Part shown: in pieces, positions 37,748 through 45,904 of the stretch
How positions within the stretch are numbered: the stretch's first letter is position 1
Layout of the letters: each line of letters starts with the position of its first letter
Source of the DNA: Clostridium sp. OF03-18AA
GTDB taxonomy: Bacteria; Bacillota; Clostridia; Lachnospirales; Lachnospiraceae
Length of the DNA stretch: 64,000 bases
Direction: 5' to 3'
NCBI RefSeq assembly: GCF_003478035.1
Contig: NZ_QUEP01000007.1
Span: 160,946 to 224,945, forward strand
Notes under the pieces: model-generated
Told to the model about the DNA's origin: nothing
Database searches by the model: none
The model's input: only the letters and a program-made list of their open reading frames with translations
Program-made: the position numbers and the translations under genes

Positions 37748-37945
37748 TTATTTTCTCTCAGTCCAATTATACTTCCATTTACCGTCTCTGGTCAAATCCT
37801 TATCAGTGACAACGTTTCTTCTGCCTGCCGTCTCACGTTCACGCCTGTCAAAATCGAATCCTGTAAGCCCTGCCCATAGTGCTGCTTCTTTTCGTCTGTG
37901 TCTGGCTATGATTTCATATCTACCACCATGTGGACTCTTTCTCAC
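37748..37945 (-). CDS. Possible small protein, 65 residues
   Basis: A GTG-initiated frame rich in Arg and Lys (KSPHGGRYEIIARHRRKEAA), with no hydrophobic core apart from a few residues before the start. The frame extends seven codons upstream into a short hydrophobic stretch without a start codon, which suggests a truncated or decayed gene. The ribosome site is weak. I do not recognise it. It lies just upstream of the TraX gene and overlaps no other gene. Confidence 0.3.
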   Translation of the reverse strand: MRKSPHGGRYEIIARHRRKEAALWAGLTGFDFDRRERETAGRRNVVTDKDLTRDGKWKYNWTERK

Positions 37946-37987
37946 CAGAAACAGAACTAATACACTTTCTTTCTAAAGCAACAAATT

Positions 37988-38317
37988 ATGTTCTCATTTG
38001 GTTGTTCCCTTCGCTGCGCTAGAGAAAAACGGGATTATACCCGTGAGCAAATTGCGGATCGTGCCGAAATCAGTTCTCGTTTTCTATCAGCTATCGAGAA
38101 TGACAAACGAAAGCCGAGCTTGGACGTCCTGATCCGTCTCGTTAATGCTATTGGTGCTTCATTTGATGAAGTTCTCGCACCGCAGATAGAACAGGAGAGT
38201 GAAATCGTAGAGCGCATACAGCGTTTAGTCCTACAATGCAGTCATCGGGAACAGGAGCTTTTACTTGCCCTGATTGACAAAATGCTCGACACAAGGAGAA
38301 AACCAGAGAAAGAATAA
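37988..38317 (+). CDS. XRE-family helix-turn-helix regulator
   Basis: A 109-residue DNA-binding protein. The HTH (about 10-62) reads REKRDYTREQIADRAEISSR and SAIENDKRKPSLDVLIRL, a classic Cro/C1 fold; the C-terminal 40 residues are helical and may dimerise. The ribosome site is poor, so the start could differ. It faces away from the TraX gene and marks the left edge of the accessory island. A strong terminator follows, so it is transcribed alone. Confidence 0.85.
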   Translation: MFSFGCSLRCAREKRDYTREQIADRAEISSRFLSAIENDKRKPSLDVLIRLVNAIGASFDEVLAPQIEQESEIVERIQRLVLQCSHREQELLLALIDKMLDTRRKPEKE

Positions 38318-38358
38318 ACGCGGCTGGGTATCTGCTTACCCGACCGCGTTTATTCTTT
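38311..38358 (+). terminator. Terminator of the XRE regulator
   Basis: AGAATAAACGCGG and CCGCGTTTATTCT pair with an inner TGGGTA/TACCC stem, starting at the stop codon of the regulator and ending in CTTTG. Confidence 0.85.
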
Positions 38359-38466
38359 GTCCGCTGCTATTACGGGCAAACAGTCTTTTATTGTAGAAGG
38401 AGCATTCCAGTACACATGTCGTTTGGAATGCCCCTGTTTTAATTCTTAATTTGCTGGTAAAACAAC

Positions 38467-41400
38467 TTACTTTCTGGCTCCATCCTCACCGATGGTCTTG
38501 CCGTCTACGGTGGTATTCACCGCCATAGAGCCATCTGCGTAGAAGTAATACTGCTTACCGTCAATCTGTTTCCAACCACCAGAGAACATTTTGCCGGTAT
38601 TTTTGTCCAACCAGTACCACTTCTGATCATTAGAGAGCCAACCTTTGACCAAATCCCCGTTTTTGTAGTAACTCCATTCACCGCTGTCGTTCTGCACCCA
38701 GCCGTTGGCAGTCTGCGGATCGATGACGATCTCCACGAACCGCCGCAGGACGGTAGCGACTTCGGCTCTGGTTGCGGTTCCGGCAGGGTCGAAACAGTTG
38801 TTTGTCTTGCCCGCAAGGATGCCCGCCTGCTGCATGGACTTGACCGCTTCTTTTGCCCAGGAAGAAATACCTGCGCTATCCGCAAAATTCACAACTTCCA
38901 GAGTTTTCGGGATGGTGTAGCCCAGTTTGGTAGCGTAGTTCTTCATAATGACCGCCATCTGCTCGCGGTTGATGTTGGTATCCGGGGCGAAAGTAGTATC
39001 TGTCGTTCCACTGACAACGCCAGTCTTTGCCGCCCAGTTGACATAGGGGGCGTAGTAAGCATCTTCTTTCACATCGGTAAACATTCTGGCCTGGTAATCA
39101 GTCGGGTCAACACCTGCTAATCGCCCCAGTGCGGTAACAAACATTCCTCTGGTCATGCCGGTATTGGGACTGAAGGTGGTGGCACTGGTACCACTCAGCA
39201 GCCCACGGCTAACAACAAAGAGCATATTGTCCTTTGCCCAGTGGTTGTTCACGTCGGTAAAGGCAGGAATCTGATTCTTGTAGCCTATGCCGTAGATGCT
39301 GAAATGCTCTGCTACAAAAATCACTGCTTTCTGATCCATATTATAGCTGGATTTGCTGATCCACTGTACATTACCGTTTTCGTCCACATAAACCGCATAC
39401 AGGTTGCCAGGCTTCTCGTTTTTCGCCGGAGTATACGGAATTGCAATGCTGACGGTCTTCCCGCTCAAGTTGACAACAGTTTCCTTGCCGTTCTTTACTT
39501 CCCATAAGGTAATATCATAGACCGGGCGATTTCCAATGGCTGTTTCTACTTCCTGAGAGGTAACTGCGGTCTTCTTCATTTTTAGAATAAGATCTCCGGT
39601 AGTCTGACGGTTCAGTTCCTTTAGGGTATCCAGCATAAATCCAAAGTCAGCCATACTGTCGGTATCGATGGTGAACCGTTTGACACCAGAGGACACTAGT
39701 TTATCCAGTGCATCTGCTTTCAGCGTAATCTGCACACCAGCTAACGCTTTGCTGATTTCCACAGGAACAACCACCGCGATACCGTTTTTCGTATTCCCAT
39801 GCTTTATTGAGTCAGACTGGGCAACGGAGATAACATCAGCAACTATGCTTCTTGTAATCACTGCATTTCCCTTACTATCCACTTTTACAGAATTTGATTT
39901 TGCTGTGGTTGGTGTGGTCGGGTTATCCTTGTTCGGACGATCAGTGATAAAGGCGTTGCCAGAGGGATCGTCCCTGTCTTCGGAAGATGAACTGCCGCTA
40001 GTATAGATCCAGTAGGCATATAGGGTGGTATCTGCCGTATAAACCTGATTTAAGGTAACTTTTATGCCGCCGGTCTGTTCGGTGTACCATCCATCAAAAC
40101 GATAGTTGCCACCACGGGTTGGTGTAGGTAAAGAGGACAGCTTGCCGGAACTATCTGTGGTAGCAGCAACCGGATTGACACTGCCACCATTAGGGTAAAA
40201 TGTCACGGTATAGGTATTTGCTTCCCACTTTGCCCAATATTCCTTATTGCCCATTTCTGTACCGCCGATCGCCGTAACAGGAGAGCCGGTCAGATTTTCG
40301 TTGTCATACCAGCCCTTGAAGGTGTACCCGGTGCGCGTCACATCTGTCGGGAGTGTTGCGCCCACGCCGTAGGTGTATTCGGTGACATTGCCGTTGTTGA
40401 TCGTTCCGCCGTTCGTGTTCAGCGTGACGGTGTAGGCATTTGCTTCCCACTTCGCCCAATATTCCTTGTTGCCCGTTTCGGTGTCGCTGATTGCCGTAAC
40501 AGGAAAGCCGGTCAAGCCTTCGTTGTCATACCATCCCTTGAACGTATATCCCGTATAGGTCATATCATCGGCTGTCGGAAGCGTTGCACCCACGCCGTAG
40601 GTGTATCCGGTGACATTGCCGCTGTTGATCGTGCCGCCGTTTGTGTTCAGCGTGACGGTGTAGGTATTTGCTTCCCACTTCGCCCAATATTCCTTATTGC
40701 CCGTTTCTGTACCGCCGATTGCCGTAACAGGAGAGCCGGTCAGATTTTCGTTGGCATACCAGCCCTTGAACGTGTGGCCTGTATAGGTCATATCGTCTGC
40801 CGTCGGAAGTGTTGCACCCACGCCGTAGGTGTATTCGGTGACATTGCCGTTGTTGATCGTGCCACCGTTTGCGTGCAGGGTTACGGTATAGGTCGGGGCT
40901 GTCCACTGCACCGTCAGTTCCGTCACATCAGCAGGAACGCTGTCGCCGGGTTCGTAGGATTTGCCATTGCCGTCAAGCCACATGAAGTAGCTGCCTGTAT
41001 TTCCGTCCGGGCGGGTCAGGCCGTCGGACGCAGGGGCGGTAAATGCGCTGCCGTTTTTCACGATGATGTGAATAGCATCGGAGCTGCCGCCCAGCTTGCC
41101 GCCGCCAAGGTCAAGGGTAACGGCCTTCAGTCCGCCAGAGTCCAGTGTGTCAGAGTTCGGGACTTCAAGGACGGGGCGGAAACCGACGTACGGGACGGAG
41201 TTCGCAGCATAGCAGCTGATCCAGAGGCGGGCCGAATAGCACCCGCGAACCGCACGGCTCGACGCGTCGACAGAAACAGTATCCTGTCCCCACGAATACA
41301 TTTCATTCCAGTTTTGGATATATCCGCTGTTCTTGTTCAGCATCGTGTCCCATTCGTTGCTTTGGGGCACGATGCGTTGGGAAGCGCCCGAACCTGTAGA

Positions 41401-42501
41401 CTTACTTCCCACAGACGGTGCGCGCAGGGTATAGTCCACGCCGCCGCTGGCATAATTTTTGCCGAAAATCAGACCTTTCGTATTTAAGTCACCCCAGCTA
41501 ATCGTATGCGTTACGGCATAGTCCGCCACAAACAGGCTGTGGGGATATTTGTTCTGCTCTGCATACTCCTCGGTGGTTGCCATCGCAGATGTGAGCTTGT
41601 AGGCTTCTATTGTTCCCGCATAGGTAAAGGGAACATAGTGCAGCGACGTATCCGGCAAAGAAGCCGCTCCATATGAGTTTCCGCTGTTTGCTGTGCCGGG
41701 AATGCTCGCGCCGGAGAGGTCAAAGTAATAGGTGCCGCCGGGGGTGAGGGAAAACTGCTCGTCAGGCGAATCATTAGCCAATAGCATTGGCGCAGCCATC
41801 GCCCCCAATGCAGCGGCAGCTTCCGTATACCGGGTCATATCCAGCTCATCGATTTCCTCGTCGGAGAGCTTCTCCTTCGCCTCGTCGATGGCCTCAAGCT
41901 GCGCCTTGACTTCCTCAGCGTTCTCCTCTGTAATTGCCTCGGCACTCGGTAAAGCGTTGATCATGGCCTGTACGCTTGCCACCGTGACAGCCTCCGCATT
42001 GGACGGAGTAGCCAGTTTCTCACTATCCTCACTGCCGCACAGTTCGCAGACATACCCGCAGGGGGTCCCCGCAGTTGCAGGAGAGTAGCCGCACCCATCG
42101 TCATGCTCATGCTGGCAGTTTAATTCCTTGGTGATACACCCGCTTTTCTCGTCGCAGATGTGGGGGCAGTTCTCCGGTTCCCGTTTTTGTGCGCCGGACG
42201 GGGTCGCTTCATTGCCGGAAACGCTTTCCTCCGGGTAACAGTCCTCGTCATGTTCATGGACGCAGTTGGTTACTTCCTCATAGCAATCTGCGGTGTGTTC
42301 ATGGACGCAGGGTGTTCCCGCCGTTCCCTCCGTGTAGCCGCAGTCCGCGTTATGCTCCGGGTGGTGTTCGCACAGGCCGCTTGTGCCTATTGTAACGCCG
42401 CCCGCCTGCCCATTCTCCTCGGCCAACACGGATTGAGAGCAGAGGGAAAAGAGCATTGCGCCGCAGAGCAGCAGGCTCAATATCCGTTTTTTCAATTTCA
42501 T
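38467..42501 (-). CDS. Large repeat-containing surface protein with SLH and wall-binding repeats
   Basis: A 1344-residue exported protein. A signal peptide (1-27, ending SVLAEENG) is followed by a Cys/His-rich region (40-165) with repeated CxHEHDxxC units, a charged helical segment (about 170-240), a beta-rich domain (about 250-530) ending in a GFRPVLE segment, three near-identical 74-76 residue InlB-type units plus one divergent unit (about 535-830), a Pro/Ser linker, a further domain, three S-layer homology units (about 1085-1265) and C-terminal aromatic wall-binding repeats (GWxxxxGxWYxxxxG). Having both SLH and glucan-type repeats is unusual. It is the last gene of the island operon and probably an adhesin or S-layer protein. 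Confidence 0.88.
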   Translation of the reverse strand: MKLKKRILSLLLCGAMLFSLCSQSVLAEENGQAGGVTIGTSGLCEHHPEHNADCGYTEGTAGTPCVHEHTADCYEEVTNCVHEHDEDCYPEESVSGNEATPSGAQKREPENCPHICDEKSGCITKELNCQHEHDDGCGYSPATAGTPCGYVCELCGSEDSEKLATPSNAEAVTVASVQAMINALPSAEAITEENAEEVKAQLEAIDEAKEKLSDEEIDELDMTRYTEAAAALGAMAAPMLLANDSPDEQFSLTPGGTYYFDLSGASIPGTANSGNSYGAASLPDTSLHYVPFTYAGTIEAYKLTSAMATTEEYAEQNKYPHSLFVADYAVTHTISWGDLNTKGLIFGKNYASGGVDYTLRAPSVGSKSTGSGASQRIVPQSNEWDTMLNKNSGYIQNWNEMYSWGQDTVSVDASSRAVRGCYSARLWISCYAANSVPYVGFRPVLEVPNSDTLDSGGLKAVTLDLGGGKLGGSSDAIHIIVKNGSAFTAPASDGLTRPDGNTGSYFMWLDGNGKSYEPGDSVPADVTELTVQWTAPTYTVTLHANGGTINNGNVTEYTYGVGATLPTADDMTYTGHTFKGWYANENLTGSPVTAIGGTETGNKEYWAKWEANTYTVTLNTNGGTINSGNVTGYTYGVGATLPTADDMTYTGYTFKGWYDNEGLTGFPVTAISDTETGNKEYWAKWEANAYTVTLNTNGGTINNGNVTEYTYGVGATLPTDVTRTGYTFKGWYDNENLTGSPVTAIGGTEMGNKEYWAKWEANTYTVTFYPNGGSVNPVAATTDSSGKLSSLPTPTRGGNYRFDGWYTEQTGGIKVTLNQVYTADTTLYAYWIYTSGSSSSEDRDDPSGNAFITDRPNKDNPTTPTTAKSNSVKVDSKGNAVITRSIVADVISVAQSDSIKHGNTKNGIAVVVPVEISKALAGVQITLKADALDKLVSSGVKRFTIDTDSMADFGFMLDTLKELNRQTTGDLILKMKKTAVTSQEVETAIGNRPVYDITLWEVKNGKETVVNLSGKTVSIAIPYTPAKNEKPGNLYAVYVDENGNVQWISKSSYNMDQKAVIFVAEHFSIYGIGYKNQIPAFTDVNNHWAKDNMLFVVSRGLLSGTSATTFSPNTGMTRGMFVTALGRLAGVDPTDYQARMFTDVKEDAYYAPYVNWAAKTGVVSGTTDTTFAPDTNINREQMAVIMKNYATKLGYTIPKTLEVVNFADSAGISSWAKEAVKSMQQAGILAGKTNNCFDPAGTATRAEVATVLRRFVEIVIDPQTANGWVQNDSGEWSYYKNGDLVKGWLSNDQKWYWLDKNTGKMFSGGWKQIDGKQYYFYADGSMAVNTTVDGKTIGEDGARK
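40210..40890 (-). repeat. Three tandem units of about 222-228 bp inside the surface protein gene
   Basis: Nearly identical blocks, seen from landmarks at 40221, 40443 and 40671, encode the InlB-type units. Spacing is 222 and 228 bases; the shorter unit lacks two codons. High DNA identity suggests recent duplication and possible change in copy number. Confidence 0.8.
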
Positions 42502-42834
42502 TTAGTCCTCCCTTTCTTCCGTACTGACTGTACGGTCTTTTGATTTGTTTTTCAGCCGGATGCAGATCATGGTCACTGTCACCCCCACCACAAAGGCGGC
42601 GATGCCGACAACAATGTACGCGCTTGCGCCTCCTCGCAGCAGCACAGAGCCATAGCTGTCCGCCACGGTGGGGACGCCACCTGACTGTACCTTCCGCAAA
42701 AGAATACCGATACCGGCAAAGAGAAGCAGACTGCACACGCTTAAGGTGGAAAGCACGCGCCTTTCGTGCCGCTTCCTGTATTGCCTCGCCCGTCGCCGGA
42801 TCTCCCGAACCCGGCGCTCCGTTCTGCTGGTCAT
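42502..42834 (-). CDS. Small membrane protein, paralogue of 44236-44589
   Basis: A 110-residue protein with a very basic N-terminus (about 1-30, many Arg), a first membrane helix (about 30-48), an extracellular loop of about 28 residues and a second helix near 75-97, then a charged tail. The pattern SGGxxxxAxxYGSVLLRGGASAYIVVG resembles the product of 44236-44589, which has the same layout. AAAGGAG lies before the ATG at 42832-42834. The gene lies directly upstream of the surface protein, sharing one base of spacing. The role is unknown; an anti-sigma or membrane adaptor function is a guess. Confidence 0.75.
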   Translation of the reverse strand: MTSRTERRVREIRRRARQYRKRHERRVLSTLSVCSLLLFAGIGILLRKVQSGGVPTVADSYGSVLLRGGASAYIVVGIAAFVVGVTVTMICIRLKNKSKDRTVSTEERED

Positions 42835-42993
42835 TGTCAATGTCTCCTTTCGCTTTTTGTTCCCAAGGTCAATCAACGACCTTCTACTTCCTAAAAGACA
42901 TGAAATCCAAAATCCTTCCACCCAAAATCGAAAAAAATTCAAAAAAATTGAGCCGCCCCGAATTTGGGACGGCTCTGCGCGCGAAATCTGTAC

Positions 42994-43635
42994 TTATTCA
43001 AAGGAAATGTTCTGCCTTGGCAGCAGCTGCTTTGCTGCGTATAGGCAGAGGAGGAGCAGCGACGGAAAGAGGTATCCTGCCGTTTTCCATACACCGTCCG
43101 CCGTGATGAGCAGATTATAGATGGCATGGAAACCGATGCAGGCTCCAAGAATGCCCACGGTGCCGGTTGCTGCCAGCCAGTGACGGCGAAACACATAGGA
43201 AACACCGAAGCCGGAAAAAACGCCACAGAGAATATGCAGTGCTCCGGCAGAGATCCCGCGAATCAGCAGAAAATTGAAATTGGCCGCGCCGTTTTCCGTC
43301 AGATAGCAGACGTTTTCAAAGGTAGCAAAACCAACGGCGATGGCGATGGCTGCCGCCGGCATCTCTTTCGGCTCCGGCTCAAAAATCAGATAGAAAAACA
43401 GCAGTGGCAGCAGTTTCATGACTTCTTCACATACGGGCGTGATCTCGATAGCGGCAACGGTGCCGTCCACGCCGTATTGCCCCATGAAGAAGCTGCTGAC
43501 ATAGGCGCTGAGCAGGCAACAGGCCATACCGACGGTCAAAAACAGCGCATAGCGCCGAACGCGCCCCTTCATGAAAAACAGGGATAAGATCAGCGGGAGC
43601 GCAAGGCAGAGGAAAATGTTTTCAATATAGGTCAA
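42994..43635 (-). CDS. PrsW-family intramembrane metalloprotease
   Basis: A 213-residue integral membrane protein with about seven helices. The residues EEVMK (Glu70, Glu71, Lys74), Glu107 in GFATFEN, His134 and His170 in GFHAIYN match the catalytic set of PrsW-type proteases of the CPBP/Abi relatives. PrsW cleaves the membrane anti-sigma factor RsiW in Bacillus and releases SigW. Here a sigma factor and a candidate anti-sigma protein are encoded just upstream, a matching context. The start is TTG, coupled by a 4-base overlap, with GGGAGG upstream. Confidence 0.82.
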   Translation of the reverse strand: MTYIENIFLCLALPLILSLFFMKGRVRRYALFLTVGMACCLLSAYVSSFFMGQYGVDGTVAAIEITPVCEEVMKLLPLLFFYLIFEPEPKEMPAAAIAIAVGFATFENVCYLTENGAANFNFLLIRGISAGALHILCGVFSGFGVSYVFRRHWLAATGTVGILGACIGFHAIYNLLITADGVWKTAGYLFPSLLLLCLYAAKQLLPRQNISFE

Positions 43636-44249
43636 GCCTGCTTCACCTCCCGCAGTGTCAGGGGCAGAAGCGCCGCCATGGATAACGTCAGCGCAAGGTC
43701 TACAGCGTAGTAGAGCTGAAAGCGCGTATAGTCATGCGTGTAATTCGAAACCAGATACAGCAGTACTTGCAGCACAACACAGATGATCATCTGAACATCC
43801 CTCTTTCGATACAAGCCGCCGTGCCGCATGTGGGACACCGAGAGATACACAGTCGCGCCCGCCGTGAGCGAAAACAGTGCGGAAATAAGATAAGACGGGC
43901 CGAAATCGTGGTCGAGAAAGGCGATTGCCGTAATGACTGCTGCTGTGGCTCCGGCAGGAAGAGAAAATCGATATTTCTTCCCCTCCGCTGGCAATATCTG
44001 CACAGACAGGTAAAAAAGCCACGCGGCCAGCCACGAAATCTCCGCCACATAAAATACCTGCGGCCAGATACCAATGATGACCAGATACAGCACATAGTAT
44101 ATCGTCCCCATGGCAAAGCAGGCATAGGCGAGAGATAAAATCAGGAGGCTACGGTTCCTGTGCCGAATGGCAAGAATACCGGCAGCGACACAGGCGCAGA
44201 GCAACACCGTGATCTGAAAAAGGTTATCAATGAGTTCAAAGTTCTCCAT
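43632..44249 (-). CDS. Multi-pass membrane protein of unknown function
   Basis: A 205-residue protein with six or seven hydrophobic segments and few charged residues. No enzyme or transporter motif is visible. The topology (seven helices, short loops) is similar to small sensory membrane modules such as 7TM receptors, but no soluble output domain exists. The ATG at 44247-44249 has AGGAGG 9 bases upstream, inside the end of the preceding gene (14-base overlap), and its stop overlaps the PrsW start, so it is translated with them. Confidence 0.72.
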   Translation of the reverse strand: MENFELIDNLFQITVLLCACVAAGILAIRHRNRSLLILSLAYACFAMGTIYYVLYLVIIGIWPQVFYVAEISWLAAWLFYLSVQILPAEGKKYRFSLPAGATAAVITAIAFLDHDFGPSYLISALFSLTAGATVYLSVSHMRHGGLYRKRDVQMIICVVLQVLLYLVSNYTHDYTRFQLYYAVDLALTLSMAALLPLTLREVKQA

Positions 44250-44589
44250 CTCCGGCATCCTCCTGCTTCTGTCGTTCACATCTCCGATGCAGACGGTATA
44301 AAAGAACTGTCACGCAAACTCCAAGGAAAAATGCCAACAGCCCCATCATGATATAGCCAAGTGCGGCATGGCTTCCTATCAGGCTTGCCGTTCCTGAAGA
44401 ATGGACGATGCTTCCGTCCGCTGCGTTCCTCATCAATCCCGGCATCATTGCACCGATGCCGATCACCAAAAACAGGCAGGCCGCCATGCAGACTGCATAT
44501 AGCCCTTGTTGTTTCTTTTTTCGATGCTCTTGTTTAATTTCCGCTGTCCGCCTGTGGATCAGGCGGGCACGCTCCTCACTTGTCCGCAT
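44236..44589 (-). CDS. Two-helix membrane protein, candidate anti-sigma factor
   Basis: A 117-residue protein with a charged N-terminal cytosolic part of about 28 residues (many Arg, Lys, Gln), a helix near 29-50, an external loop of about 35 residues and a second helix near 75-98, then a charged tail. It starts within the end of the sigma factor gene (14-base overlap), the usual place for an anti-sigma gene. It shares layout and the GxxxxxxGxxAxLGY/AYI segment with the product of 42502-42834. No ZAS zinc motif is present, so the anti-sigma role is inference from context. Confidence 0.68.
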   Translation of the reverse strand: MRTSEERARLIHRRTAEIKQEHRKKKQQGLYAVCMAACLFLVIGIGAMMPGLMRNAADGSIVHSSGTASLIGSHAALGYIMMGLLAFFLGVCVTVLLYRLHRRCERQKQEDAGDGEL

Positions 44590-45130
44590 AAGTAAATCCC
44601 TCCTGCTCCAAAATTACTTTCAGGCTTTGTTTTCCACGGTAAACCAGTTTTGTGATCTGGCTCTCACTTTTGTTCATGACCGTTGCCGCATCGCGGTAGC
44701 TCATATCTTCAAAATAGACAAGATAGAGTGCTTCCCGGTATTCTGCTTTCAGCTTTTCAAGCGCATCATACAACTGGCGATCCCGTTCGCTGCGAAGTAG
44801 ATCGGTATCGATCAGGGTGTTGCTTTGCGGCTCAAAGTCCAACTCATCCAGGCGCAGAAACGCAAGACGGTTTTTCTGCTTATGTCGAATCACAAGGTGA
44901 CGAGCGGTTTTGTAAAGATATGCCTTAAAACTGCCCACACCCTCAATCGGCCGCTCCTTTGCGAAAAGCTGTGAAAAGGCCTCGATCATCAGATCCTCCG
45001 CCTCATGAATATCCTTGATGTATCCGTTGATGTAAAGTGTCAGCGCATCGCCGTAGCGTTCCACCAGCAGGTCGGCAGCTTTTTGCTCTCCGTCAAGATA
45101 CCGTCGGTATGCGGTTTCATCGGAGATCAT
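44576..45130 (-). CDS. ECF-type sigma-70 family RNA polymerase sigma factor
   Basis: A 184-residue sigma factor with region 2 (about 20-85, IHEAEDLMIEAFSQLF and FKAYLYKTARHLV) and region 4 (about 125-175, LPxxYREALYLVYFEDMSYRDAATVMNKSESQITKLVYRG landmarks). Region 1 and 3 are missing, as in the extracytoplasmic-function class. GGAGG is just before the ATG at 45128-45130, inside the end of the HTH gene. Genes of this type are also found in integrative elements, next to an excisionase, so control of element genes is the main alternative to surface control. Confidence 0.85.
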   Translation of the reverse strand: MISDETAYRRYLDGEQKAADLLVERYGDALTLYINGYIKDIHEAEDLMIEAFSQLFAKERPIEGVGSFKAYLYKTARHLVIRHKQKNRLAFLRLDELDFEPQSNTLIDTDLLRSERDRQLYDALEKLKAEYREALYLVYFEDMSYRDAATVMNKSESQITKLVYRGKQSLKVILEQEGFTYADK

Positions 45131-45326
45131 ATCCACCGCCTCCTTCCGTGGCCTTCCTGCGAGGGTCGGACGGTTTCTCTGCATTTTCCGGGATTGCCCA
45201 TGAGCGCCCGAACCGGGACGCGCCGGGGATCCGCCCCTCGGCGCAATATTGGTTGACCCGCCGCTCTGACACGCCCCAGTGATAGGAGGCCTCCCTTATG
45301 GAGATATAGCCCTTAATTCCGTTCAT
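45117..45326 (-). CDS. Excisionase-like helix-turn-helix protein
   Basis: A 69-residue DNA-binding protein with the winged-HTH segment YISIREASYHWGVSERRVNQYCAEGRIPG, typical of the MerR/Xis-like HTH_17 group. GGAGG is placed before the ATG at 45324-45326. It precedes the sigma factor gene with a 14-base overlap. Similar small proteins act as excisionases or regulators in integrative elements; nothing here shows which. Confidence 0.75.
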   Translation of the reverse strand: MNGIKGYISIREASYHWGVSERRVNQYCAEGRIPGASRFGRSWAIPENAEKPSDPRRKATEGGGGYDLR

Positions 45327-45568
45327 ACCGCACCTCCGCATGGATAATACTCAACACGATACATTGTATACGAATATCCGAAGAAATGCAAGGCATCCGC
45401 TTCTCTCTCATCATCTTCCGTCAACTCCCGTCTGCCTTTGGTCAGTTCAATCTCCACATAAGTCCGGTAATCATCAGCTAAGAGGTCGAACAATTCCTTG
45501 GGAGTATGGCACACCTCGCCAGAGCAATAGTGAAAATCCTGGTCAGCTTCACTTTTTATTCTACTCAT
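45323..45568 (-). CDS. Small hypothetical protein of the island
   Basis: An 81-residue acidic protein with a central DDYRTYVEIELTKGRRELTEDDEREADAL segment and an aromatic C-terminus (FFGYSYTMYRVEYYPCGG). It overlaps the HTH gene by 4 bases. No ribosome site is clear at the ATG. I do not recognise it, but its position at the head of the run and coupling make it likely to be real. Confidence 0.55.
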   Translation of the reverse strand: MSRIKSEADQDFHYCSGEVCHTPKELFDLLADDYRTYVEIELTKGRRELTEDDEREADALHFFGYSYTMYRVEYYPCGGAV

Positions 45569-45896
45569 ATTATCCGGTACGGACAGGCAAAAGACAAGGA
45601 TACCGGCAAAAAGAAAAAGCGGAAGCTATCATAGGAAAAATCCTACTGCTTCTGCTTTCTTGAATCTTATGCTGTTTTTTCTCTACCCTGTAAACTACAC
45701 TACCAGCTTATAATACCTCAGTGCCTCCATGATATATTCCCTTTTCTCTGGAGTACATTATTTTATCTCAGGAGCCTCTTTCTTTGAAACATTATAATTA
45801 GGACGCATATCCAATTCACAATCCCGTTTTATTTCTGCTATATAAGCAGTATGCACCTTCACCCCATGCTTCTCCAGGATATATTTCTTGATATTC
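45569..45896. other. Junction region between the island and rlmD
   Basis: It contains the upstream region of the island operon and the decayed rlmD extension described below. On the plus strand a short frame ending near 45630 has a basic tail (KDKDTGKKKKRKLS) like the end of a recombinase, but it is too short to name. No terminator is evident. Confidence 0.45.
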
Positions 45897-45904
45897 TCAC
45901 TTTC
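45695..45904 (-). pseudogene. Decayed C-terminal extension of RlmD
   Basis: In a frame other than that of rlmD, starting at its stop codon, one reads SENIKKYILEKHGVKV, then IKRDCELDMRPNYNVSKKE, and after a TAA (45758-45760) CTPEKREYIMEALRYYKL. From memory this matches the C-terminal extension found on RlmD of many Lachnospiraceae, in which the stop position is a glutamine. The gene thus lost the extension by a frame change at its start and a CAA to TAA change inside it. Confidence 0.6.

Noticed and set aside
40210..40890. Regular repeats that could suggest a CRISPR array
   Set aside because: The units are over 200 bases, in frame, and encode InlB-type domains; there are no spacers and no cas genes.
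40774..41487. Plus-strand frame of 237 codons
   Set aside because: It is antisense to the surface protein gene, with a repetitive product caused by the tandem units.
45340..45663. Plus-strand frame of 107 codons ending in the rlmD junction
   Set aside because: It overlaps two coupled minus-strand genes and has no recognisable domain; only its region near 45600 hints at a decayed recombinase tail in another frame.
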